DNA from: Phalacrocorax aristotelis
Lineage: Eukaryota > Chordata > Aves > Suliformes > Phalacrocoracidae
NCBI RefSeq assembly: GCF_949628215.1
Contig: NC_134277.1
Span: forward strand, 56,554,918 to 56,618,917
Reading direction: 5' to 3'
DNA: 64,000 nucleotides
The notes beneath the pieces were generated by a model that ran no database searches, was not told the DNA's origin, and saw only the letters and a list, made by a program, of their open reading frames with translations. Shown here one piece after another: positions 1-9,223 of the stretch (position 1 is its first letter; the number at the start of each line of letters is the position of its first letter). A program made the position numbers and the translations under genes.

Positions 1-1694
1 TCAGTTTTGCTGGGACGCATTACAGATAATGATACTGATAGCTGCCATTTAAGGCACAGTTTTGATTCTGGGATGAAGATTTAGCCATTCTTGCTATCTT
101 CTTGGGGTAAGACACAAGTGGCATACTTCAGATTATGATCATAAAAGTGCAAGAGACTCAGCTAGCACATTTTGACATGTTAACCCCCTTCTGGTTTGAA
201 GGCATTCCTGAAGGCAGTATTAAGCCAAGACATTTTATGCTGAAACAAATAAAGAAGTGTATAGTACTATTCTACCTCAGCAGAAGACAAGTAACTAAGA
301 ACGGTCTGATGTGATTCCCTGTGCTTTTCTACCTAACCATGCTTCAGGACTACAAAAATGTTTTCTGTGAAGTATGTAAGAAGCTTAAAACAAAACATAC
401 GTTTTGAAAACCGAACTAATGCTTTTATTTATTTTTAACTAAGTTTTCACCCTCAACCTACTGCTTAAAAGCCAAGATCAACGAACAAATAATGGTATGT
501 TCAACAAAAATTTAGATATCTACTGCAGGTTTAACATGGCATGTTAGGAGCATGCCTGCACCTGGAACTATTTCTTATTTCTTCTAGATTACAATATTCA
601 CTACTGGATTTAAGAAAGGATCTTCCACATATAGACAATCTCTAAAAAAACCTCATTGTTTTTCCCTTCAGTATAAAAATACAGCATGCACACACACAAA
701 ACAAGACTCCTCTAAGCAAAGATGCCTACCATAGGTAAAAATAAAAAAAAAAATTAAAAAATTGAAAAGTCTTGTACAGATAAAAGAAAGACGTTATGCA
801 TGTACTCATGTCAACTGTGTAACACACTTTCATCCATTCTATGCTATTCTGACAGGTGGTTCCAGACAGTACATTTGCATTTATTTAATCTTGATGTTTT
901 ATGTGCTCCTTACACTTAAATTGCCACTGAACATACTTGTTACTATAATCCAGAAATGTCTACTTTTTTTTCAAATAAGATTTTTTTTTTAAATACAAAA
1001 ACAAACGATCACAGAATTGTTTATGACTCAAGAGCTGGTTCAACAAATTAAACTTTCCAAAGACAATACATTTGTTTCCTGAGATGTCTAAAAGTCACGT
1101 TTCAACTTTAGGTTACACTACAGTTAACAAAAAATACTATGCACAAATCAGAGGTTAACTACAGCATACAAGCACATTTACAGAAGTCACCTAATTTCAC
1201 TAGTACTCTTTGTGTTAATGTGTACACCTTAACAAAACTCCTAAAATAATTGTTATACATTACAAAACAAGGATTTACAAAACTTTATTTTATTTCCAAG
1301 TTACTTTGTTCTAAAAATGTTGAAACATAAAAAAATACCATTTACTAAAGGAGTTTACAATAAAAGGCTAACAATCTAGCATGGAAGAGGTAAATATATG
1401 GAAACCTGTTTTAACAGTCACAAATCAGTCGCTGGTGATTAAAGAACACTTTGTTCTTCAAAGCTGGTAGGCACTTCCACATAGCCAGAAATGTAAGTTT
1501 TCCTACCACTCCTTTTCCCTCCCATACATAAAAATACCCAATGCAATAAAAAAAAAAAGTAGGATAAAAGGGTGGTACATGTGATCAAATAAAAGCGTTA
1601 TCTAAGGTCTTGATTATTGTTCATCTTGTGTAAATGGAAAGGTTTTGTCCCAAAGTTTTCCTGACAAGATGGAGTTATTTGGCTTTTAAAAGTG
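1..1694 (-). other. MPLKIP 3' UTR and downstream flank
   Basis: This AT-rich stretch follows the MPLKIP stop codon on the minus strand. It must include the 3' UTR, with candidate poly(A) signals at several places (see 1284-1294, 880-885 and 424-433). No coding exon is supported. The 76-codon frame at 762-992 has no recognisable features. In human the next gene on this side is CDK13, but none of its exons is visible here. Confidence 0.6.
1284..1294 (-). terminator. Candidate MPLKIP polyadenylation signals (two overlapping AATAAA)
   Basis: The minus strand reads AATAAAATAAA here, about 400 nt downstream of the stop codon. It is the first strong poly(A) hexamer pair after the coding end. Further candidates lie at 880-885 and 424-433 (AATAAATAAA), so alternative longer 3' UTRs are possible. 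The motif was read directly; its use is inferred. Confidence 0.4.
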
Positions 1695-1898
1695 TTAGCT
1701 GAAATACCTCCCTTTTTTACCAGTATATGTTGTTTGCTCACTGCTGTATTGTTGGTTTATGTCTGTAACAGAAACTGGCTCTAGGCCAGCCCATGGGTCC
1801 TCAAGCATTGAAGGTCTGTAATAGTTTTCCACATCATTAGACACTCTTTTCTCTCTGCCATGCGCTGTACCAAATGGAGTAGATGTCCTGGGTGATCC
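1695..1898 (-). CDS. MPLKIP: MPLKIP coding exon 2 (terminal)
   Basis: This exon encodes 67 residues, from [20 protein letters not shown] through [15 protein letters not shown] to GKKGRYFS, followed by TAA at 1697-1695. It is the most conserved part of the family. The acceptor is a TTTTCTTCCAAAG tract ending at 1899, and phase 0 matches exon 1. Other upstream AG dinucleotides give the wrong phase or an in-frame stop. The last residue is Ser where I recall Cys in human. This exon is too short to be found by ORF length and was read directly from the minus strand. Confidence 0.95.
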   Translation of the reverse strand, partial: GSPRTSTPFGTAHGREKRVSNDVENYYRPSMLEDPWAGLEPVSVTDINQQYSSEQTTYTGKKGRYFS

Positions 1899-4800
1899 CT
1901 TTGGAAGAAAACCATCAGGTAAAGAAACATTTAATAGACTAATTCAAACTAAAAAAAAAAAAAAGTTTCCTTCTAATGTAGCAGAGCTTTGAAGCTGATT
2001 ATTAATGACAATTACTACTCCTCACCTGCATCTTCCTCAGAAAATACTGTTTTATAATTTTGAGTGATGATTTACCAGGATAAGAAAAAAAAAACCCAAC
2101 CCATCAGTCTTCTCCAAAATATTTGTTTACGTCACTCTGACATGTAACTACAGACAAGCTCCTCATGTTCTTTGTCACGAGCTGCCTAAGTCAACACGTC
2201 TAACTCAAAAGCTGGACAACATAACAGGGAGTTAGAGGCTGAGGAAGAGCTGATAATGCTTATAAAAGCAGAAGTCAGATATTAAGCATTTCGAAATTGA
2301 ACTCAGCATCGAATAAAGCAAAGAGCAACAAATTACTTGAAGAACTCACTGGGAAAAACACCCTGTTTTAGCCAAACTAGTGCTCTGGGATATTTGAGAA
2401 CAGATGACTTACTTTGACAGTCACCAAAGACTTCTGGATGGTAATCAGCGATTAAGCAGATACTACATAAAAGAAAAACCTTTTGCACGGGGCTTTTGGT
2501 ATTTGATTTTTTCTTTTAAAGATGAAAGACCACCACAATTGCTTCTACAGACCTGCTATGGGTCCGCAACTTAGAGAGCTATGACATAAATGAGATCACT
2601 ATAACCTTTTTCTCCTGTCATCGTCCATCATCCATTGTTTTTTTCCTCAGATTCACTCTCCAAGAAAGTGAGGTTTTGTCTAAAGCTATAGTAATTTAAT
2701 TTGTTTTAACCAAAGTTAAACAACCTATACTGCAGACACACAATAGTTAAGTTTCCAAACATGCCTGTTGCGTTCTGTATGATTAGAACATGATTCCTCC
2801 AGGCTGATTATCAACCTCTGATTTTATAAAGGAAGGTAAAAGCACTGATCAAGGGCTGCTCCCCCGCAACTTTTTGGGCCAGCAGTGATGGTATTTGAAT
2901 TTGACTAATAAGCCCTATTAGCAAATCCATCATAGGAAACAATTTCTGGGTAAAACTGAGAAATGGTGCCACATAGTGAAGGCCTCTATGCTTAGCCAGA
3001 AGAGATTCCACTGAAAACTGCTTAGTCTCGAACCTGTTTCTGAAGATGTGCTGCAGCAGGAGCCTGCTTGTGTGGTCCCACTAAATGCTTTTCTAGAACT
3101 TCTAAAGCTTGACAGTAATGGATACACAACCAAACGTGGGAACATCCACGTCTTATTTACAGGGCACTTATTTCTACTGATTCATTGTAGTACAATTAGG
3201 TTATGCTGGTAAGATGATGATCTCAAAGTTGAAAAGTTATTAAATATTACTTTATTGTAGCAAAACCATGAGGGTAAGGTCAGAGAATCACCTCAGAATA
3301 CAGTTAAAAACTTTTTAAGGGACAAGGAGTCTCCCAGAACAAGACTACAAGCACTACCAAAAGTGACATTTATGTCAAGCACTCACAATAAGTAGTAAAG
3401 CAGTAGTATACAGTGGATTAGATCTTCAAAATAAAGAAAAAAACCACCATGCTTAAAGGAGACCCTGTAGCTTTGACATTGTAAAACAGTGAGTGCGGAG
3501 TTTATTTAACGTTATGGCTTATCTGTAGCACTCAAAAGAAAGCTGAACTGACATAACGATCTGCAGTATCCAGTGGCAGAACAAAATAATTCAAGGCTCT
3601 TTTGGATGGATTTATTTTAGAATATTAAATTTTCTTACAATATAATGCAGGCCATCAGTAACACCGACATTTTTGTGTGTTTGAAATTTAGGAGATGTAT
3701 TAATATGCAATACAAGATTGACAGCCTTCAACAAGTGTTAAATTTAAGCATGTAGATATTATGTTTTTAAATTTACAATAGTAGTCGTTATATGCTTTTC
3801 TCCCCCATTGAATTTTCTTTAGAAAAAAAAAATTAATAATAGGATTATTCATATTTTAGCCCTGTGGAAAAGGAGAACAGCCCTACCTGTGCAAGTGAAA
3901 CCATTCTGTGCAAGAAAAAAAATGTTTGGTGCCAAAGACACCTTAAAAAAAAATATTTTATGATCACTGGCGTCAACAGGCTTTTCTCACTGAACTTTCC
4001 TTAATGAAACAGTGATTTAACAGTCTCAATACTTTTTTTTTCCCAGATAACAACTCACTCTCCACAGTAGAAAAAAAACCCATCTTTTGGTGCTATTCGT
4101 TAACATGGTACTGAATGGGGTAATATTTCCTTGAAAACGGGGACAGTCACTCCCTTTATCAGCTTCCTTCACCTGATGTAACTTTTGCTGCTGGCAGATG
4201 CATATAAATGCGGAAATCGTGATTATACATTTCAGAAGATTTTTTTTTTTTTTTTTTTTACTTTCTGTAATAATTTTAAACCCATCACCACTAACTAGCT
4301 ACTGCTACTAGCCAGTTCACTAACTCCCGATGAGTGTAGAAAGGGAAACACTATCACAAAGTGAATTCTAAGAGGAGATATTCAAGTGATACAACAAACA
4401 TACTTTCATAAAATTTAAAGCAGACAGATCTCTGTGGAAAAACCAAAAAGCTCTGGCCATATAAAGGTTAAGTCAGCCATTTCAGAAAAATCAAGCTTAC
4501 TATGTTTAAGTTTTCCGTTCATGAAAGTCTGTGAGCACAAAATGAGCACAGAATACTAATAACATGTCATTAATAGAACACTAAAGTAAATATAAACTGT
4601 CTTTTGGATTTCCTGATGAGATTTTGAAGGGCCACTTAAGATTTTCGTTTCAAAGGTAACAGTAGCATCATAAATTTCAAAAGCACTGTTCTTTTAACAA
4701 TAGCATCTACAGAAGAGAATAATCCACATACATCAGAAGAAATTTGATGTTTAGAACATACAAAAATCCCTCTACCTGGATCTACTCACGGCCTCATGGA

Positions 4801-6914
4801 CCAAGATTCTTGTTGCCTGTGTCAAAGAAAATGGGGACTCGTGGTTTATGAGACTTCCTCCCTCTGTGATTGCCTCTATTGCCCTTTCAGGCAAAACAAC
4901 TCATGTGCATACACATAGAAGTACACACATGCACATTACCTTAGTCCTAGGAAAAGCTACAGACATACGATGTCTTTCTAGTCTTAGAAAGCATCACCAT
5001 CAGGTCAATGCGCCTAAACTACTCAGAAGGTCTGCAGAGGGAAAAGGGAGAAGGGAAAATGTTGTGACAATCTGTGACTGGATTCAAACGTGTACCTTCT
5101 TTATGGCAGGTTTCTTTCTTACGCTCAAGGATGGAGTGTACAAGACTGCTCCTGCCCACAGGTCCTGACATGAAACAGTTCTGACTAAAACTAGAGGCAA
5201 AAGGATTCCTGCATATTCTTCTGCTCAGGTGATTTAGGGCAGGCTTTTAAAAAACATTTAATTAAATATCCAAAGAGTGATCTTCTGAAGGGAAATGTCT
5301 AGATGTCAGTGACATAAACCGTCCCTCCAGCAGAAACCCCACATCCTTTGCCTTTTCAACAGACACAGAGGTTCAGCAATCTGTAGGCTTCTTCACTGGG
5401 AGAGCCTTTGCTGTTGTGTGAAGAAAAACTTACAAAGTTCAGAATGATCCCCTTCCACCAACAATAAGATTCTGGTAAGATAGTTATCTGCATTGTAAAA
5501 AAGTAACCCAAGACTATTTTGAATGGAAATGTGACTATGCAGTGCAGGCACATTAAGATTTTGCTAATGTCTATTAAGATTTGACTTCATTATTACACTT
5601 TAATCCTTGAAGTGTCAGTAAGAGCACCTGAAAATTTTACCATTATTTGTACTGTATATGTCATCTGTTACACTTTTAAGGTTTCTCTAATACTGCATAA
5701 AGCCAGCTATGTACATAAAGCTGGCCTCATCTCAAGAACTCCCATCCCTATCTGTGCTGCCAGTCACATGCCCAAACTAAACCATCTGAAAAAAACCATA
5801 ACTCACAGAACCTGTTGTTGATAGCTCCCAAGAAAACTACTTCAGTTTATAAAGCTTTTGGTGCAAAACTTTAAAGAGTCTTTAAAATGGTACTTAATTA
5901 TCCCAACTGATGGTCTCACTTCTGCTTAAAGGAATCTCAGCTTAATTCTCTTTAGAAGAGCACTACTTTTCTCTACTCACGTCCCTGAAAGCACTGTGTG
6001 TGCACAGGGCAGCTTCCATGATGTAAGACAGCACAGGCAAAGTAAAAGCTCACAGCGCTTCACCACTGTGTTAAAGAAAACTGATCAAAGGGAGGTACGT
6101 ACAGGGGACAGAGGTGTTTGCTGCAGTTTTGGGTGGCGCTTAATTTTCTCTCTACCTTCACACGCCAGAGTATGTAAAGAAAGCAAGCTACGCTCTTGTG
6201 ATTCTTTGCATCTTCACACCAGGCCTCGCCCAGGCCTGGGGCCCTCTTCCCTTTCCTGATCACACAGCTGCCTGAGCTGGGGTCTCTCCATCCTCTCTAC
6301 TGGGGGGCAGACAGACAGATGTTGCCCGGTGTGGTGTAAGTGTCGCTCTCCCCTGAAAATCGTGGCGGAGGGAAAGGTCGCTGCGCCTCACCGCAAGCCC
6401 TCGGTGTGCTCGCCCCCGCGGGCTGAGGGCCTCGCTCAGCAGCACCAGCTCGCTCGCTCGCTCCCTCCCTCCGTCCGTCCGTCCGTCCGTCCCGCCCCCG
6501 CCCCGCCGTGCGGAGGCGCAGGCCTGTCTCCCTCACCGCCCTGCCCCATACCTGGTAGTGCCTCTGGAAGCCCCCGGGCGAGCGCTTGCGCTGCTGCTGC
6601 GGGTGCAGGGGAGCTCCGGCCGGGGATTTGCCGCCGTAGGGAGCCGGGTACCGGGGGCTGACGCTCTGCGGCCTGCGCGGGGTCTGCCCTCCCGGCGACG
6701 GGCTCCCGAACCGCCCGCCGCCGCCGTGGAAGCCGTGGTCTCGGGGCGAGTGGCCACCGCCGTAAGGCCCGGGCCGGTGGCCGTAGGGCGGCGTGTGGTG
6801 GGGGCTGCCGTAGCCCCGCGGGGAGGGGGGCACGGGGCCTCCGCCGGAGGGAGGGCTCCGGAAGCCGCCGCCCGCGTAGGGAGGCGTCGGGGGGCGGAAG
6901 CCCTGCCGGTACAT
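1695..6914 (-). CDS. MPLKIP: MPLKIP (TTDN1), M-phase-specific PLK1-interacting protein; complete, two exons
   Basis: The spliced CDS joins 6914-6552 (121 codons) to 1898-1695 (67 codons plus TAA), giving 188 residues. Human MPLKIP is about 179 residues, also from two exons. The N-terminus ([13 protein letters not shown]) and the [12 protein letters not shown] block match the human protein. Residues 1-121 are low-complexity Pro/Gly/Ser/Arg with many SP/TP sites, which would suit CDK phosphorylation and PLK1 docking. The C-terminus carries the conserved family core, including [28 protein letters not shown] and TGKKGRYF. Known for the family: a nuclear/centrosomal protein that binds PLK1 in mitosis; human mutations cause non-photosensitive trichothiodystrophy. 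The junction is phase 0 with CAG|GTATGG donor and TTCCAAAG acceptor. The gene lies head to head with SUGCT, as in human. The identity is secure; the exact transcript ends are not visible. Confidence 0.96.
4240..4259 (+). repeat. Poly(T)20
   Basis: Twenty T residues lie in MPLKIP intron 1, reading as poly(A) on the transcribed minus strand. No retroposed body is recognisable next to it. Confidence 0.85.
6471..6490 (+). repeat. (CCGT)5 tetranucleotide repeat
   Basis: Five perfect CCGT units follow short GCTC and CTCC repeats at 6448-6470. The tract sits in MPLKIP intron 1, about 60 bp from the splice donor, where a transcribed GGAC-type repeat would lie just inside the intron. Confidence 0.9.
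6552..6914 (-). CDS. MPLKIP: MPLKIP coding exon 1
   Basis: This exon holds 121 codons from ATG (6914-6912) to a CAG|GTATGG donor at 6552/6551. The open frame continues past the donor into intron sequence, so the long open frame down to 6297 is not the true exon end. The start is supported by [13 protein letters not shown] aligning with the human [13 protein letters not shown] start. About residues 77-121 ([14 protein letters not shown] and on) are basic and Pro/Ser-rich and do not align with my memory of the human protein, so this segment has diverged. Confidence 0.95.
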
Positions 6915-7048
6915 GGCCCGGGCCGGCGAGGCGATGGCGGAGAGAAATAAAACCTGCGCAACGGCCTCCCCCAGCGGGCACCTCGCCGGGGCGATGTCGC
7001 TGCTGGTGTCGGATTTTTTTCTCTTCCCCCCTTTCCCCCACCAGGCGG

Positions 7049-7056
7049 ACGGAAGG
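7049..7056 (+). promoter_or_regulatory. ETS-family site (ACGGAAGG)
   Basis: This is a GGAA-core ETS motif in the CpG island, 135 bp upstream of the MPLKIP start codon. Such sites are common in CpG-island promoters of cell-cycle and housekeeping genes. Occupancy is inferred. Confidence 0.35.
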
Positions 7057-7280
7057 TTCCGGGCTCAGAGCGTTCCGGATCGGGGAAGGCGAGGCGTGGG
7101 ACACCCGGCTCTCCCCGCACCGGCTGGCGGGGCCCGGCCCGGTTGGGCTCGGCAGCTGCAGGGAGCGGACAGACGGCCACGAGCTGCGCGGACACGTCTT
7201 CTCCCGGTGCCTGGAGAGCAGGTCCCCGCGGCGGCCGTCCGGCCGTCCGTCCTGCTGGGAGGCGGCTCGTCAGCCTTCAA

Positions 7281-8799
7281 CAGCCATTTGTCACGCTGAC
7301 CCTGAGGGAGTTGGTGCGTTCTCAGGCTGAAGAGGAATAATCTGAATTGAGGGAGTCTTAGAAGACGTGCAGCAGCTGTGCCTGTTAGCTGAAATCATAA
7401 GGCATAGGATAAACCCCGGTACCGGCGAGCTCCGTGCTTGCAAACTCCGTGTAGTTGTGAGCGCCCGCGGTACCACCGTTGGTAAAAATCATCAAAATCA
7501 ACTGCTGCAAAGCAAAGCAAGTGCTTGCCTCGCATTGCACGGCACTTCAGATATTTGTATCTTATTGTACTTCTTTCTTGTGTAGTCTTTCAGTATATGA
7601 GCCTGCAAATACTACGTACGCTATCACAGTCCCAGCTGAAACCACATACAATGGCATATTTAATGGCAGGGTTTTTTTAAAATCAGTTTGAACTGTTGGC
7701 AATCCTTCAGTAGAGTGGTAGCTCAGGTGATGAGACCTACGCATACAAACTCATGGGAGAATGCTCTCTCAGAGGAGAACCTCATACTTAGCAACAGAAA
7801 CTCAGTTTAACTATCTTATTTACTAGCATTCCTCCTCCATTCTCAGGTATATTAATGCAAATCCTCAACAGCTCAGTACAAAATAGTAAAGATTGAGTTG
7901 GGGTTTTTTTCCAGATATCCGTCAGTGCAACAAAGCACTACTCAGTTTTAAGACGTTGCAAGATCCGAAAGTTAAAAACGGCTTTCAGAACAGCAGTGAA
8001 CAAAAAGCTAGACAATGAAGTAAGCAGAATGTTTCTATGCTTTGGATACCAGCCTTGCTTTTCTTTGGCTTTAAACAGTTGTTGGGTGGTGGTTTTGGTT
8101 TTTTTTTTGTTGGCATGCAACGCTTCTTAAGCCTGTGCTGTTTGTAATGCTCATTTTCAAGCAGTCAGAAGTTTCAGCTGTTCTTGAGGTGCAGTTGTTG
8201 CCTTACCCTCACAGCATAGAAATAAATGCTGAACCCCCGCGGAGGCTTTTTTTATCCTATTACAGAGCAAGAAAACACCATGGTGTTCTGGTAACAAGCC
8301 TTGCACTCTGTCCTAACACAAACTAAAAATATTCTGAAAGTACTTAGCTCAAAAAAGAACTGCTTGATGGCCAATCCAAGCTAACCCTTCCATACCTACG
8401 TCCAACTGAAGATAAAGCTTGCAGAGTAAGTAATGTCGCACCTTGATGAAGCCAAACAGAGATAAAGGACCTCGTGCTCGTGAGAGGATTTAATGGCGCC
8501 CAGTACAGCTGCCTACCTTGTAAGCACAGAAAACTATTACGGGGATATTTTACTCTTATTCCACCTTAGCGATGTTGTATGTCACGGTCTGTACATCAGA
8601 CTGGAAGTACAAGTTTCTAGCCATCAACCGTTTGGTTTGCCCAGAAATTAGATGTCGCAGCAAAAAAGGGAAAAACTTCGTCTATTTCGTATAAACACTG
8701 CGGTTTTTACACAGGAACTGGAATTACCGCCGCGACGTATGCGAGACACCTCCCTATTATATAAAGTCCAGCCACCTGCGTCCTTTAGACTAAGAAAAG
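7281..8799. other. Intergenic sequence between the two CpG islands
   Basis: About 1.5 kb of ordinary, AT-richer DNA separates the MPLKIP and SUGCT islands. I see no recognisable repeat, coding exon or RNA gene. It may contain the upstream parts of both promoters. Confidence 0.6.
8758..8766 (+). promoter_or_regulatory. TATA-like element upstream of SUGCT
   Basis: TATATAAAG occurs 279 bp upstream of the SUGCT ATG at the edge of the CpG island. A start site about 30 bp downstream would give a 5' UTR of roughly 245 nt. No ATG occurs between this element and 9037, so the CDS would begin at the first AUG. The motif is seen; its function is inferred. Confidence 0.4.
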
Positions 8800-8893
8800 G
8801 AGAAGATACACCCCTTCTACCCGGGAGCGCTCCGTACCGGCGCCGAGGGACCCCGCCGCCGGCGGAGGACCGCGGCCAACAGCGGGAAGGGCC

Positions 8894-8905
8894 GCGCCTG
8901 CGCAC
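8894..8905 (+). promoter_or_regulatory. NRF1-like site in the SUGCT promoter or 5' UTR
   Basis: GCGCCTGCGCAC differs by one base from the NRF1 consensus GCGCATGCGCAC. NRF1 drives many nuclear genes for mitochondrial proteins, which fits SUGCT. Binding is inferred. Confidence 0.4.
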
Positions 8906-9036
8906 CGCCCCAACCCGGGAACAATTTAACGCTCCTCCCGTGTGCGGGAGAGGGAAAGGGGCGGCGGCGGGCGGCGCTTGCGCCGTGGGGCTGAGCGGGC
9001 ACCTTTTGGCGGCGCTTCGAGCGGTGGCGCGGGGAG

Positions 9037-9223
9037 ATGCTGCGCGGCGGGATGGCAAGAAGGAGCTGGCGCTGGGGCGGCGGGTTGTGGAGGGTCCCGT
9101 TCCTTGCGGCCGCCGCCTCCGGTGGCGGTGTCGCCTCGCCGCGCTGCTCCGCAGCCCGGAGCGCCGCCTCCGCCTCGCCTGGCAACGGTGGCGGGGTGCG
9201 GAGTGGGGGCGCTCCCCCGGCAG
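9037..9223 (+). CDS. SUGCT: SUGCT coding exon 1
   Basis: This exon starts at ATG 9037 (G at -3) and ends at a GGCAG|GTAGCC donor, leaving phase 1. It encodes a presequence-like start, [19 protein letters not shown] second in-frame ATG at 9052 has a better context (G at -3, G at +4) and would shorten the leader by five residues. The leader is poorly conserved, so the donor rests on splice consensus and phase. A weaker phase-1 GT after 9187 is the alternative. Confidence 0.75.

Larger units (their letters stand above)
1899..6551 (-). other. MPLKIP: MPLKIP intron 1 (4.65 kb)
   Basis: The intron is bounded by GT (6551-6550) and AG (1900-1899) on the minus strand. Its first 250 bases are still CpG-island sequence and contain a (CCGT)5 tract. 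The rest is AT-rich and holds a 20-T run at 4240-4259. I see no second gene. An open frame on the plus strand at 4848-5168 has no recognisable domain and is probably chance. The human gene is, from memory, only about 2 kb long in total, so this intron looks expanded. Confidence 0.85.
6330..7280. promoter_or_regulatory. CpG island over the MPLKIP 5' end
   Basis: The sequence turns abruptly GC- and CpG-rich over MPLKIP exon 1 and about 370 bp upstream. The flanks on both sides are AT-rich. Within it are an ETS-type ACGGAAGG at 7049-7056 and a YY1-like CCGCCATC on the minus strand at 6940-6933, about 20 bp upstream of the MPLKIP ATG. This is a typical housekeeping-type promoter island. Long open frames on both strands here are by-products of the high GC content and are not genes, apart from MPLKIP exon 1. 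Confidence 0.8.

Noticed and set aside
4848-5168. 106-codon open frame in MPLKIP intron 1
   Set aside because: His/Thr-rich, no recognisable domain, and no support on the transcribed strand. Length is within chance expectation.
6297-7299. Many long open frames on both strands around MPLKIP exon 1
   Set aside because: They overlap one another, are rich in Arg/Ala/Pro/Gly and follow from CpG-island composition. Only the minus-strand frame starting at 6914 has family similarity, and it is cut at the 6552 donor.
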